Shown here piece after piece: positions 34,602-43,416 of a DNA stretch of 64,000 nt. The notes under the pieces are model-generated. The model made no database searches and had not been told where the DNA came from. It saw only the letters and a program-made list of their open reading frames with translations. This DNA is from DASUPK01 sp963736305 (GTDB lineage: Bacteria; Actinomycetota; Thermoleophilia; Solirubrobacterales; 70-9): NCBI GenBank assembly GCA_963736305.1, contig CAVTOD010000006.1, positions 58,155-122,154 of the forward strand. Direction: 5' to 3'. Made by a program: the position numbers and the translations under genes. Within the stretch, counting starts at the first letter, position 1; each line of letters opens with the position of its first letter.

Positions 34602-34895
34602 ATGAACAGCTTCGCAGTCTTCCTCTCAGGCGGCGCATTGGAGGGCGCGCTGGCCATCTTCTTCCTTTCGGTGGTTGGAAGCGCGCTTTTCATGGGCCTC
34701 GTCCTCTGCTCGCGCCGCTTCGATGTCGACCCGGGAGCCGATACGGAGGACGGAAACGGCGGCGGCGGCGGAGGCGATCCTCGCCCCGGCGATCCCCACG
34801 CGCCACTCACCTCCATCGAACCGCCCCTAGGCGAGATCCGGGCGAGTCGCGCGCGATCGCGCGGGTCGCGGCGGCCGTCAGTGACGCCTGGCTGA
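34602..34895 (+). CDS. Small single-pass membrane protein
   Basis: This 97 aa protein starts at ATG 34602, has one helix (about residues 12-36) and a hydrophilic tail with a run of Gly and Asp/Pro, ending basic. It lies just before ctaB (98-base gap) on the same strand and may belong to the oxidase biogenesis region. The ribosome site is weak and no family was recognised, so it could also be non-coding. Confidence 0.45.
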   Translation: MNSFAVFLSGGALEGALAIFFLSVVGSALFMGLVLCSRRFDVDPGADTEDGNGGGGGGDPRPGDPHAPLTSIEPPLGEIRASRARSRGSRRPSVTPG

Positions 34896-34993
34896 ATCCT
34901 CTCGACGCCGATTGACAACCTGCTGAGCCGGGGAGATACTTGCTACGTCGGCGTCATCCGTCCAAGGCTCAAGATCAGTCAAAGGAGGCTGAC

Positions 34994-36262
34994 ATGGGTC
35001 GGGAGCAGAGCTTCGTTGCGATTCGAGCGCGAGAGGCGCCCGCCGGCGAAGCTGCCCCTGGGGCATGGCTGAGGCTGGCTGCCCTTGCCGCGGCGGCGGT
35101 GACCACGCTCGTTGTGATGAGCGGAGCCATCGGTCTCGGGATGCCCCACAGGGCCCTCGGAGTTCTTGCCGTGCCGCCTCTGGTCGCCGTCGTGGTGGCC
35201 GGCGCGGGCGCTCACCGTCGCCTGCTGGTCATTTCATCCATCGCGCTCGCCCTGCTGGGCGCGGAGAGCGCCTTCGGCATCGTGGTGAACCTCTCAGGGC
35301 ACGCGGGCTGGGCTTCCGCGCTTCACCTCGTCTTCGCAGCATTGACACTGGCTGCAGTCTGGCTGACCGCCGCAGCATCGTTCCGAGGAGAGCATGTGCC
35401 GGCGGGTGCCTGGAGGGATTACGTGATCCTGACCAAGCCGCGCATCATGGTCCTGCTGCTGATCACGGCGGCCGCGGGAATGTTCGTGGGTGCGCAGGGA
35501 GTGCCGGATCTCTGGCAGCTGGCCGTCGTACTCGCGGGCGGAGCGCTTGCCTGCGCGGGAGCCAGCGCGCTCAACCACTACCTCGATCGCGACATCGACG
35601 GGCTGATGGGAGAACGGACGGCGAGCCGCCCTATCGTCGCGGGGCGGCTGACACCCCCGCGCGCGCTCGAGTTCGGACTCGCGTTATCTGCGTTCTCCTT
35701 CGTCCTGCTCGCGAGCCTTACCAACGTTCTCGCCGCTGTCCTTGCCCTGGTCGGGAACCTCTTCTACGTGCTCGTCTACACGAGCTGGCTGAAGCGGTCG
35801 ACAGTTCAGAACATCGTCATCGGCGGGGCCGCCGGTGCAGTTCCCCCGCTGGTCGGCTGGGCCGCGGCCACGGGCAACCTGACGCTGCCTGCGCTCTTCC
35901 TCTTCCTGATCATCTTCCTGTGGACGCCCCCGCACTTCTGGGCGCTGGCGATGCTGATCAAGCGGGAGTACGCCGCAGCGCGAATACCGATGCTGCCGGT
36001 TGTCTCGGGCGATGCCGCCACCTCTCGCCGGATCCTCGGGTATTCGCTCGTGCTCACCGCCGCGACGGTACTCCCGTTCCTCTGGCACGTCGAGGGCATC
36101 GGCTATCTGGCAGTCGCGCTCGCGCTGGATGCCACGTTCGTGCTTCTGGCACTGGGCCTCACCCGGAGGCCCAGTGCCGCACGCGCGATACGCGTCTTCC
36201 ACTTCTCGCTGCTCTACCTCGCGATCCTGTTCGCCGCGATGGCCGTCGATGTCGCGGTCTGA
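34994..36262 (+). CDS. ctaB: Protoheme IX farnesyltransferase with N-terminal half-CtaA-like domain
   Basis: CtaB farnesylates heme b to heme O for the aa3 oxidase. The C-terminal ~290 residues hold the UbiA-type motifs: DYVILTKPRIMVLLL, the Asp-rich NHYLDRDIDGLM and FLWTPPHFWALAM. Before it lie about 115 residues with four helices and His in GMPHRALG and SALHLVFAAL, resembling half of heme A synthase. ATG 34994 has AAAGGAGG 5 bases upstream. The oxidase operon converges from the other side. No separate ctaA is in the window, so heme A synthesis must be completed elsewhere. Confidence 0.9.
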   Translation: MGREQSFVAIRAREAPAGEAAPGAWLRLAALAAAAVTTLVVMSGAIGLGMPHRALGVLAVPPLVAVVVAGAGAHRRLLVISSIALALLGAESAFGIVVNLSGHAGWASALHLVFAALTLAAVWLTAAASFRGEHVPAGAWRDYVILTKPRIMVLLLITAAAGMFVGAQGVPDLWQLAVVLAGGALACAGASALNHYLDRDIDGLMGERTASRPIVAGRLTPPRALEFGLALSAFSFVLLASLTNVLAAVLALVGNLFYVLVYTSWLKRSTVQNIVIGGAAGAVPPLVGWAAATGNLTLPALFLFLIIFLWTPPHFWALAMLIKREYAAARIPMLPVVSGDAATSRRILGYSLVLTAATVLPFLWHVEGIGYLAVALALDATFVLLALGLTRRPSAARAIRVFHFSLLYLAILFAAMAVDVAV

Positions 36263-36271
36263 CTCAGGGCG

Positions 36272-36487
36272 CTACGAGCGCGAGTAGACGGGCTCGGCTC
36301 GTACGCGACCTCTGCGCCGGTCCGCGCGCTCGGCGCGTCTGCGCCGGCTCGCCCAATGCGTTCGAGGAGCCTGCAGCTCGCGGGGCTCGCTACGCAGGCG
36401 AAGCGGGAGAATCATCGTCGCCGCCAGCAGGGCCAGCAGGCCCACTACCAACGCAACGTTCAAGACCAGTATGAGTGCCATTGACAA
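36272..36487 (-). CDS. Small single-pass membrane protein of the oxidase operon
   Basis: This protein is about 70 aa: one helix (LILVLNVALVVGLLALLAATMI) followed by an Arg-rich cytoplasmic tail. GAGGAGG lies 8 bases before TTG 36487 but 14 before ATG 36481, so the TTG start is favoured. It is the last gene of the run cupredoxin-ctaC-D-E-G-Sco-TlpA and ends 10 bases from the convergent ctaB. It may be a small accessory subunit; no family is known to me. Confidence 0.6.
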   Translation of the reverse strand: MSMALILVLNVALVVGLLALLAATMILPLRLRSEPRELQAPRTHWASRRRRAERADRRRGRVRAEPVYSRS

Positions 36488-36598
36488 CTTGATCGCCTCC
36501 TCTCGCTTTCGGATTTGCGTTGGTTTGCAGGTTGCCCGATCAACCTAGGACGAAACTAAGTACTCCGTGTGAGTTTCCTAAGAGAGGCAGCGGCCGGT

Positions 36599-37108
36599 CT
36601 AGCCCGCGGCCTCCAGTGCCTGGCGGACGCTCTGGGCCGTCTGCGGGCCCCGGAGAACCGCGCTGATCGTGCCGTGCGAGTCGAGGATGAAGGTGGTCGG
36701 CAGACCGAACAGACCGTAGCGCTGCCCGACCACACCGTCCTGGTCACGGAGGTTGGGGTACGTCATGTTGTGCTCGCGGATGAACGCGCGAGCCGAATCG
36801 AGGCCGTCCGTCCAATCCACGCCGATGACCGAGGCGCTCCCGTGCAGCTCCCGGCTGAGCCGCTCGAGATCCGGTGCCTCGCGGCGACAGGGCTCGCACC
36901 AGCTAGCCCAGAAGTTGATCGCCGCCGGCCTGCCGCGGAGGGAGGCCACCTGCACCGCCGGGGGAACGAGCACGCTGGTGGGCAGCTGCGGCGCCTTTCT
37001 TCCCGTGCCCGAATCGGACGTCCCGCTGATCAGCTCGGCGGCGACCAGAACCACCACGGCCGCCGTCACGACAAACACGATTCTCAGCCAGCGAGGGACT
37101 CGGGCCAT
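36599..37108 (-). CDS. TlpA/ResA-like thiol-disulfide oxidoreductase
   Basis: This 169 aa membrane-anchored thioredoxin-fold protein has an N-terminal helix (9-25), then NFWASWCEPCRREAPDL with redox Cys71 and Cys74, and the cis-Pro loop FGLPTTFILD. It faces outward. In an oxidase operon such proteins reduce the Cys pair of the CuA site or of Sco. It starts 6 bases after the Sco gene. Confidence 0.92.
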   Translation of the reverse strand: MARVPRWLRIVFVVTAAVVVLVAAELISGTSDSGTGRKAPQLPTSVLVPPAVQVASLRGRPAAINFWASWCEPCRREAPDLERLSRELHGSASVIGVDWTDGLDSARAFIREHNMTYPNLRDQDGVVGQRYGLFGLPTTFILDSHGTISAVLRGPQTAQSVRQALEAAG

Positions 37109-37114
37109 CTTCCG

Positions 37115-37714
37115 CTACTGCGACGCCAGGATCGGGACGTCGTGCACGATCTGCTGGGGCTTGAAGTTCGAGGGGTAGAGCGTCCTGATCCTGCCGCTGC
37201 CGTCGATCCCGTAGATGAGGGCTGAGTGCTCGACGAGGTCGGGGTTGCGCCGCGACGATGCCGACTGCGCGCCGATCTTCCAGGCGCTCCAGGTCTTCTC
37301 GAGCTCGGGCCTGGATCCGATCAGATACTCCATCCGGCCCGTCATCTGGTGCTGCTTCAGGAAGGAGTTGACAGTGCCTGGCGTATCTCCCGTGGGGTCG
37401 ACGGAAACGGCGATGACCTGCAGGTCCGATGCCTTTGACCCCAGCTCGGCCTGCGCGGTGTGCAGATTGCCCACGATCAAGGGGCACACGTCGGGGCAGT
37501 GCGTGTAGATGAATGTGACGAGGACGGCCTTGCCCCGGTACTGGCTGAGGTCCACGCGATGGCCCAGCGAATCACGGAGAACCGTGTCCGGGGCGGGCTT
37601 CGACGGCACCGCGCTGATCCCCTCGAGCTTGGGGGAGCTGGATCCCGAGTCCCCACCTCCACCGCACCCCACGGCCGTTGCTCCGGCCAGGAGGGCGATC
37701 GCAACGGATGTCAC
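37115..37714 (-). CDS. SCO1/SenC copper chaperone lipoprotein
   Basis: This 199 aa protein delivers copper to the CuA centre of oxidase subunit II. Copper ligands are Cys73 and Cys77 in THCPDVCP and the His in VEHSALIYGID. The N-terminus ends in a lipobox-like AVGC, so it should be a lipoprotein. GTG 37714 is the first start codon; the residues before it in frame are basic and protein-like but lack a start codon. It is followed by the TlpA-like gene in the same operon. Confidence 0.92.
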   Translation of the reverse strand: MTSVAIALLAGATAVGCGGGGDSGSSSPKLEGISAVPSKPAPDTVLRDSLGHRVDLSQYRGKAVLVTFIYTHCPDVCPLIVGNLHTAQAELGSKASDLQVIAVSVDPTGDTPGTVNSFLKQHQMTGRMEYLIGSRPELEKTWSAWKIGAQSASSRRNPDLVEHSALIYGIDGSGRIRTLYPSNFKPQQIVHDVPILASQ

Positions 37715-37783
37715 CAGCGACAGGCGGATTTCCCGATTATGAACCTCAGGCTTTGCGGAGGCTAATCGGACGCCGAGGGCAGG

Positions 37784-38410
37784 TCAGCTCTCTGACCTGA
37801 CGATGTGGATGTCGTCGAGGAGCCAGTTCGGTGGGAACGGATAGAGGAAGCCCGCCCGCTCATACCCGGCACGGTCGATCAAGTAGGCGATCGAGCGCGA
37901 AGTGCCCCCTCCCGCCCCGACCGCACCGTATGCCCGCCAGACCGGCGCGAGGCCCCCGGGCGAGCCGAAGAGCCAGTGCCAGCCCGGTGCGAGGTCGATG
38001 CCGAGCCTGTGCGCGGCCCGACGCACGAGCTCCGGGGAGGCACGCCGCGCGTCGCGGCTGACCACGACCACGGCGGGCCTCCCCGTCTCCGGCAGCAGCC
38101 TGAGAGCGGTCGCCAGCGACCGGGCCTCCTTTGGGCAGGAGTCGAGACATTGCGAGCCGAGGAAGGTGAGCAGAACTTCGCGGCCCCTGAGGGACTCCAG
38201 GGAGATCGGCCGGCCGCTCTGGTCAGGGAGTCTGAAGTTCGGCGCCGGCCTCGCTCCTCTCCCCCAGGTCGCCTGGCCCACCAGCTCGCCCGCGGATACG
38301 GTCGTAGATGAGCCGCCTCCGCCACTCAGTGCATGGATGACGACACCGATGCCGATGCCGAGGACCGCGGCCAGCGCGCTCACGATGACCGCCCTCTGCG
38401 GGAAGCTCAC
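37784..38410 (-). CDS. Second Sco-like thioredoxin-fold protein
   Basis: This is a 208 aa membrane-anchored redoxin: helix at about 7-28, then APNFRLPDQSGRPISL, LTFLGSQCLDSCPKEA with a C-x3-C pair as in Sco, and WLFGSPGGLAPVWRAYG. A clear Sco-type copper His is not evident near the end, so it may act in thiol chemistry rather than copper delivery. It overlaps the 45-aa membrane gene upstream by 4 bases. Confidence 0.82.
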   Translation of the reverse strand: MSFPQRAVIVSALAAVLGIGIGVVIHALSGGGGSSTTVSAGELVGQATWGRGARPAPNFRLPDQSGRPISLESLRGREVLLTFLGSQCLDSCPKEARSLATALRLLPETGRPAVVVVSRDARRASPELVRRAAHRLGIDLAPGWHWLFGSPGGLAPVWRAYGAVGAGGGTSRSIAYLIDRAGYERAGFLYPFPPNWLLDDIHIVRSES

Positions 38411-38544
38411 TCAGGGTGGCGTCGCCGCAAGATGAGCATGTACCAGAGCAGCACGAGTAGGAAGATCCCAAGTGGGATCCCCCAGGTGAGGATGCCCTGC
38501 CCAACGACCGAGAGGGCGAGCAACGGTTGTGGGATGCCCTGCAT
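38407..38544 (-). CDS. 45-aa single-pass membrane protein in the oxidase operon
   Basis: ATG 38544 has AGGAGG 4 bases upstream. The product has one helix (VGQGILTWGIPLGIFLLVLLWYMLIL) and an RRRHPE tail. It lies between ctaG and the Sco-like gene, whose start it overlaps by 4 bases, so translation is coupled. Size and place suggest a small oxidase subunit or assembly factor. Confidence 0.65.
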   Translation of the reverse strand: MQGIPQPLLALSVVGQGILTWGIPLGIFLLVLLWYMLILRRRHPE

Positions 38545-38557
38545 CTCTCCTCCTAGC

Positions 38558-39421
38558 TCATGGGTTGCCGGCGAGCGGGCGGGCCCCCGGTGTCGACTGG
38601 CCGGAGCGCTTCGGCTCCAGCCAGCGGTAGACGACGGACAGGATTGCAATGGTGAACGGGATCGAGCCGAGCACCCACATCATCCCGGCGCCGAGCTGCT
38701 GATCCGCGAGTGCGGTGAGGCCGCCGGGACGGCTCGCAAGGTCGGTGTAGGGCGAGTACAGGGGATGGCCGGCATCCGCCAGCACAATCGCCAGCAGCCA
38801 GCTCACCACCATCGACGAGCCCACGTATACGGCGCGGCCGGTCTCGCTCAGGCGGGATCGCCACGGCGGGGAGTCGATCACGCGAGTCCAGAACAGCAGT
38901 CCGGTTGCGAAGAAGAGGAAGTGCTCCGAGGCGTGAATCACCGGCGAGTTCAGGGCGGCGTCGTAGGCCGCGGGCACATGCCAGCCGAGCAGCACGAGGT
39001 TGAACAGCAACCACGACGGCAGGGGCTTCGCCAGAATCCCGGCCGTTGCTCGTAGGGGCGCCGACCAGCGACCCGTCGAGACCCACTGCGCGAGCACCCG
39101 GCGCGTGCCCAGCGGGAATCCGTGCCACATCCGGTTCCAGGGCCGCGCGAGCGCGAGCAGCGGCGGCGCCACCAGGAGCAGCAGAATGTGCTGCAACATG
39201 TGAACCCAGAGCAGCTTTTCGGCGAGCCCATCGACCGGGGAATCGAGGGCAATCACGATCGCGCCGAGGCCCCCGACGAATGCCACCGTCCGCCATGGGC
39301 GCGAGGCGTCGGATCGCGGCACCGTCAGCTTGCGTCCGCCGAGCCAGTAGAGCAAGACCGCGGAAATGACCCACGCGAGCGCCGGGCCTCCGGTCCAGTC
39401 GAGAGGGGTCGCAGCTGCCAC
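38558..39421 (-). CDS. ctaG: CtaG-type cytochrome c oxidase assembly protein
   Basis: This 287 aa protein has about seven helices of the caa3_CtaG family. Family blocks are HMLQHILLLLVAPPLLALARP, LPSWLLFNLVLLGWHVPAAYDAAL, HASEHFLFFATGLLFW and DQQLGAGMMWVLGS; the conserved His residues probably bind copper. Family members are needed for the oxidase copper centre. The gene lies 3 bases from ctaE. Confidence 0.92.
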   Translation of the reverse strand: MAAATPLDWTGGPALAWVISAVLLYWLGGRKLTVPRSDASRPWRTVAFVGGLGAIVIALDSPVDGLAEKLLWVHMLQHILLLLVAPPLLALARPWNRMWHGFPLGTRRVLAQWVSTGRWSAPLRATAGILAKPLPSWLLFNLVLLGWHVPAAYDAALNSPVIHASEHFLFFATGLLFWTRVIDSPPWRSRLSETGRAVYVGSSMVVSWLLAIVLADAGHPLYSPYTDLASRPGGLTALADQQLGAGMMWVLGSIPFTIAILSVVYRWLEPKRSGQSTPGARPLAGNP

Positions 39422-39424
39422 CGC

Positions 39425-40030
39425 TCAAAGGAGGTAGAGGATGACCCAGCTGATCACACCGATCGCGGCGAGCACCGACCAGTAAAACGCGGCATCGGCG
39501 ATGCCGACCGGCACGAAGGTTGCGGCGTCCCCCCGCTTCCGAAGCCCCTCGGCGAACTTTGTCTCGACCCAGAACATCGCCATCAGGACGAAGACGACGA
39601 ACAGGGCGGTCCAGCCGATGAAGACGCTTGCATAGCCGCCGTTCTGCGGTCCGAAGTCCAGATGCGCCCACTCGAAGACCTGAACGACGCAGCCCGCCAG
39701 ACCCAGGGCCAGCGAGAGGCCGGCGGGGGCAAGCCAGTTCCCGTGTCGGACAGCGGTCCGCGCCGCGATCGCGAAGAGCCCCGCGCTCGCGGCGAAGAGA
39801 GCGACGATGACTGCGCCCCAGGCCTGGGGCGCGTCGACCCCGTCGGGGTGCCACGCGTTCGTGTTGTTGAGCGAGCGCAGGTAGAAGTACGCGAACACGA
39901 ACGAGGCGAAGAACATGATCGTCGTCCCGGCCATCACACGGGCTCCGATCCAGAGGTTGCGCTCGTAGACCTCCGGCGCCTCCTCGCTCGGCTCAACCTC
40001 GTCCTTCGATCTACTGAAGAAGCGGGCCAT
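39425..40030 (-). CDS. ctaE: Cytochrome c oxidase subunit III
   Basis: This 201 aa protein has five helices, the short form common in actinobacteria. Conserved parts include WIGARVMAGTTIMFFASFVFAYFYLR and the Glu in QVFEWAHLDFGPQNGGYASVFIGWTALF. It starts 3 bases after the ctaD stop and is in one operon with subunits I and II. Confidence 0.93.
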   Translation of the reverse strand: MARFFSRSKDEVEPSEEAPEVYERNLWIGARVMAGTTIMFFASFVFAYFYLRSLNNTNAWHPDGVDAPQAWGAVIVALFAASAGLFAIAARTAVRHGNWLAPAGLSLALGLAGCVVQVFEWAHLDFGPQNGGYASVFIGWTALFVVFVLMAMFWVETKFAEGLRKRGDAATFVPVGIADAAFYWSVLAAIGVISWVILYLL

Positions 40031-40033
40031 GGC

Positions 40034-41917
40034 TTAGCCGGGTGCCTCGGCCGGTCGTTTGGTCGGCTTCACCGCCGGGGGCGGGGTCCCGTAGTCATAG
40101 GGGTCGTGGTCGATCACGGGGATCTCATCGAAGTTGTGGAGGGGGACGGGCGTCGGCGTCTGCCACTCGAGGGACTTCGAGCGCCATGGGTTCTCCTCGG
40201 CCGGCTTGCGGACGAAAACCAGCGAGTAGACGACGTTGAAGAGGAAGACCAGCATCGAGGCGCCGAGAATGAAGGCGCAGACCGAGACCCAGATGTTCAG
40301 CCCCTGGAGGTCCGAGGCGTAGGTAGACACCCGCCGCGGCATACCCATCAGGCCGAGGGCGAACAGCGGCGCGAACGTCGCATTGAAGGCCAGGAACATC
40401 GACCAGAAGTGGATCTTGGCTAAGCGCTCGTTGAACTGCACCCCCCACATCTTCGGGACCCAGTAGTAGATCGCGGCGAAGAAGGTGAAGACCAGGCCGC
40501 CCATGATCGTGTAGTGGAAGTGGGCCATCACGAAGAAGCTGCCATGGGTGCTGACGTCGCTCGGGGTGTCCGAGAGGAAGACCCCTGAGATGCCGCCGAT
40601 GAAGAAGTTGAAGAACCACGCAAGGCAGAAGAGCATCGGCACCGAGAAGCGGATCCGCGCCCTCCACAGCGTGGCCATGCCGCAGAGGAAGATGAACCCG
40701 GTCGGGAGCGAGATGATCTCGGTGGAGAGCATGTAGAAGGGTCGCAGCGCCGAGTTGATCCCGCTGACGAACAGGTGGTGCTGCCAGACGAAGAAGCTGA
40801 GCAGCGCGACGCCGAGCATCCCCGAGACAGCCAGCCGGTAGCCCCAGAGGGGTTTCCGCGAGAAGACCGGAAGGATCTCGAGCAGGATCCCGAACCCGGG
40901 CAGGGCGAGGACGTACACCTCGGGGTGCCCGAAGAACCAGAACAGATTCTCGAATAAGTACGGGCTACCTCCGGAGTTCGTCAGGAAGAACGAGGTCTGC
41001 ACCGTTCGGTCCATGGCCACCATCAGCAACACCGCGATCAGCACCGGTGCGGCGAGGACCATCAGGGCCGATGTGCTGAGGGCCCCCCAGGAGAAGATAG
41101 GCAGACGCCCCCAGGTCATCCCCGGCGCCCTCATGGTGACGATCGTGGCGATCAGGTTGAGCCCGAGCAGCGTCATCGAGATCCCGACCAGGGCGAAGAA
41201 GAAGACGTAGGAGTCGTATCCGAAGTTCGCCTCGTCGTTCAGGGGCGCGTAGCCGGTCCAGCCGGTTGGGAACCCCCCGAAGAAGACCGTGCTGACCAGG
41301 ATCGTCCCTGCCGCCATCAGCAGCCAGAAACTCAGCGACTCAAGCCGGGGGAAGGCCATCCGCTTCGCCCCGATCTGGAGCGGAACGAAGTAGTTGGCGA
41401 ACGGGCCCAGGACGCCCGAGGTCATGATCCCCATCATCATGGCGCCGTGAATGCTCACGATCGTCAGGTAGCCGCCGGCGCCGAAGAGCTGCGGCGACGG
41501 TCGCAATAGCTCGGCCCTGATCATCATCGCGTTCAGCCCGCCGAGGAAGAAGAAGAGCCCGATCCCGACCAGGTACTGCTTCCCGATCACCTTGTGGTCG
41601 GTGCAGAGGCCGAAGTAGCGGCCCACGCCGCCCGTCTCGTTCTGGTGGTGGGAGGGCTCCAGGCCGACCATTCGCCTGAGCGGGTACGCCAGGTACCCCA
41701 GCCCGCCGATGAAGCCGACCACGAAGCCGATATAGCCGAGGACCAGGGCAAGGTCGTTCTGATTCGTGTCCGCGAAGTATTCGATGCCGGTGTAGTGGAT
41801 CTGGTGGCCAAGCCACCAGCCGACGTAGAAGCCCACGACTCCCAGAACCACGCCCGTGAGCAGGTTGAAGCCGAGTAGGCCGCGAAGCCTCGGGCCCGCC
41901 GTCTGCTCTGAGCTCAT
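40034..41917 (-). CDS. ctaD: Cytochrome c oxidase subunit I
   Basis: This 627 aa catalytic subunit reduces O2 and pumps protons. Heme and CuB ligands are visible: the low-spin heme His in SIHGAMMMG, CuB His and the K/D-pathway Glu in GHPEVYVLALPGFG, the HH pair in VWQHHLFVSG, and MAHFHYTIMGG for the heme pair. The Glu in GHPEV marks an A-type enzyme. The first ~85 residues add two helices (about 12-36 and 57-80) before the conserved core. It overlaps ctaC by 4 bases. Confidence 0.96.
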   Translation of the reverse strand: MSSEQTAGPRLRGLLGFNLLTGVVLGVVGFYVGWWLGHQIHYTGIEYFADTNQNDLALVLGYIGFVVGFIGGLGYLAYPLRRMVGLEPSHHQNETGGVGRYFGLCTDHKVIGKQYLVGIGLFFFLGGLNAMMIRAELLRPSPQLFGAGGYLTIVSIHGAMMMGIMTSGVLGPFANYFVPLQIGAKRMAFPRLESLSFWLLMAAGTILVSTVFFGGFPTGWTGYAPLNDEANFGYDSYVFFFALVGISMTLLGLNLIATIVTMRAPGMTWGRLPIFSWGALSTSALMVLAAPVLIAVLLMVAMDRTVQTSFFLTNSGGSPYLFENLFWFFGHPEVYVLALPGFGILLEILPVFSRKPLWGYRLAVSGMLGVALLSFFVWQHHLFVSGINSALRPFYMLSTEIISLPTGFIFLCGMATLWRARIRFSVPMLFCLAWFFNFFIGGISGVFLSDTPSDVSTHGSFFVMAHFHYTIMGGLVFTFFAAIYYWVPKMWGVQFNERLAKIHFWSMFLAFNATFAPLFALGLMGMPRRVSTYASDLQGLNIWVSVCAFILGASMLVFLFNVVYSLVFVRKPAEENPWRSKSLEWQTPTPVPLHNFDEIPVIDHDPYDYGTPPPAVKPTKRPAEAPG

Positions 41918-42747
41918 CCCGCCCTCCTACCTGGTTGGGGGCCGTAGCCGGTCCTGTAGGGCGGCAGCTGGCTGGTCGACGGCGCGAACGCCCTCTGCTG
42001 AGCCGTTATCCAGCTGTGGAAGGCGGCGTCGCTGACGATCTGGCCGGTGTCGAACATGTGACCGTGGAACAGCCCACAGAGCTCGGCACAGCGGATGTCG
42101 AAGTTCCCGGTCTTCTTCGGCTGGACATAGACGATGTTGTCGACCCCTGGGTTGGCGTCGGCCTTGATCCCGAGGTCGTGAGCCCAGAATGAATGGATGA
42201 CGTCGAGCGATGTGACGTGCATCTCGACCTTCTGGTTGACCGGCAGGACCAGATGGGGCGTCTCCACGCCACCATACGCCGGCCAGCGATACGTGAACGC
42301 CCATTGTTGGCCGATCACCTGGACCTGCATGTTGTTGCCACTCTGCCTGGCGACGGGATCGGAGCCCTGACCGCCGCCCGATCCGTTGTCGAACAGCCGG
42401 ATCGTCCCGTAGCTCGCCAAGAAGAGAACGACCACCGTGGTGACCGCGAGCCAGGTGTTCTGGATGCCCGCGTTGCCGTAGATCGCCGGGCCCTCCTCGT
42501 CTTCGGGATTGGACTCGCGATGGCGGAAGACGAAAAGGGTGTAGGCGAAGAAGACGATCAGCAACGCCGCGATCGGCGTGACTATGCCGAGGAGGACCGT
42601 GTTGTCGGTCACCTGTCCGGCTCCCTGGGAGCTGTCGTTGCCCGGGGGCAGGCCCGGCGCGAAGACGAAGATGACGAACGGCGTGGCGACGATGCTGAGC
42701 ACTGCCCACAGGATCAGGATCCGGCGAAAGTGTGGAGGTTCGGGCAT
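41914..42747 (-). CDS. ctaC: Cytochrome c oxidase subunit II
   Basis: This 277 aa protein has two helices (about 10-30 and 52-75, with a third hydrophobic stretch near 98-115) and a cupredoxin domain. CuA ligands are the His in VTSLDVIHSFWAHD and CAELCGLFHGHM (two Cys, Glu carbonyl, His, Met). There is no fused cytochrome c, so an external donor is needed. It follows the second cupredoxin gene by 9 bases. Confidence 0.95.
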   Translation of the reverse strand: MPEPPHFRRILILWAVLSIVATPFVIFVFAPGLPPGNDSSQGAGQVTDNTVLLGIVTPIAALLIVFFAYTLFVFRHRESNPEDEEGPAIYGNAGIQNTWLAVTTVVVLFLASYGTIRLFDNGSGGGQGSDPVARQSGNNMQVQVIGQQWAFTYRWPAYGGVETPHLVLPVNQKVEMHVTSLDVIHSFWAHDLGIKADANPGVDNIVYVQPKKTGNFDIRCAELCGLFHGHMFDTGQIVSDAAFHSWITAQQRAFAPSTSQLPPYRTGYGPQPGRRAG

Positions 42748-42756
42748 CGCTGCCGC

Positions 42757-43416
42757 TCAGACCACTTGCACGAAGCCGTCCATGTACCCGATCGTCTGCA
42801 TCGGCCCGCCGAATCCGTCGATGAACCCGGCCGCGCAGGGCACGAAGCACTGCCAGTGGTACCGGCCCTTCTTTCCGGTCTTCATCACGAAGGTGACCGT
42901 CTCGTGCGCCTGTGAGAGCGAGCAGGGCATCTCCTCGCATCCATTAGGCGCGTCATCGGCGACGCCGAGAATCGGCACGACGATCCCCATACCGGGCACG
43001 GTGAACGTGTGGGAAGCGGCGTCTGGCGAAATCGAGGTCTTCGTGTTGCCGTTCACCTGCATCGTCCCTCCCACCGTGCCTTGCACCTGGGAGAGGAATG
43101 GGTTCCGGAGGCCGCTCTGGCCGTCGAAGTTGTAGATCGTGACGTGGACAAGGGAGTTCGCGGGAACCTTGAACACGGTGGTGTGCTTCCACTGGCCGTT
43201 CTGCCGAACGAGGTACGAGACCCAGCTCGGATTACCGCCAAGCTTCCCGACGGCCGGGGTCGTGCCCAGCACGAGGTCGGCCTGGCCCGGGCCCGCCTGC
43301 GCCGCCGCCTCCGGGGTCGGCGAGCGAAGCAGCTTGTCGATGTAGAGCGTGATCCCGGCCGCGACGACCAGCACGGCGGCGACAACCGCCACGACTCTGG
43401 CGGCCATCGAGCTCAT
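42757..43416 (-). CDS. Membrane-anchored cupredoxin of the oxidase operon
   Basis: This 219 aa protein has an N-terminal anchor (about 7-27) and a beta-sandwich cupredoxin domain with HTFTVPGMGI, then WQCFVPCAAGFIDGFGGPM. The C-x3-C pair with a downstream Met recalls CuA, but the loop to Met is longer and the usual C-terminal His is missing. It may be a blue-copper electron donor to subunit II, or a structural extra subunit. It is the first gene of the oxidase run. Confidence 0.8.
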   Translation of the reverse strand: MSSMAARVVAVVAAVLVVAAGITLYIDKLLRSPTPEAAAQAGPGQADLVLGTTPAVGKLGGNPSWVSYLVRQNGQWKHTTVFKVPANSLVHVTIYNFDGQSGLRNPFLSQVQGTVGGTMQVNGNTKTSISPDAASHTFTVPGMGIVVPILGVADDAPNGCEEMPCSLSQAHETVTFVMKTGKKGRYHWQCFVPCAAGFIDGFGGPMQTIGYMDGFVQVV

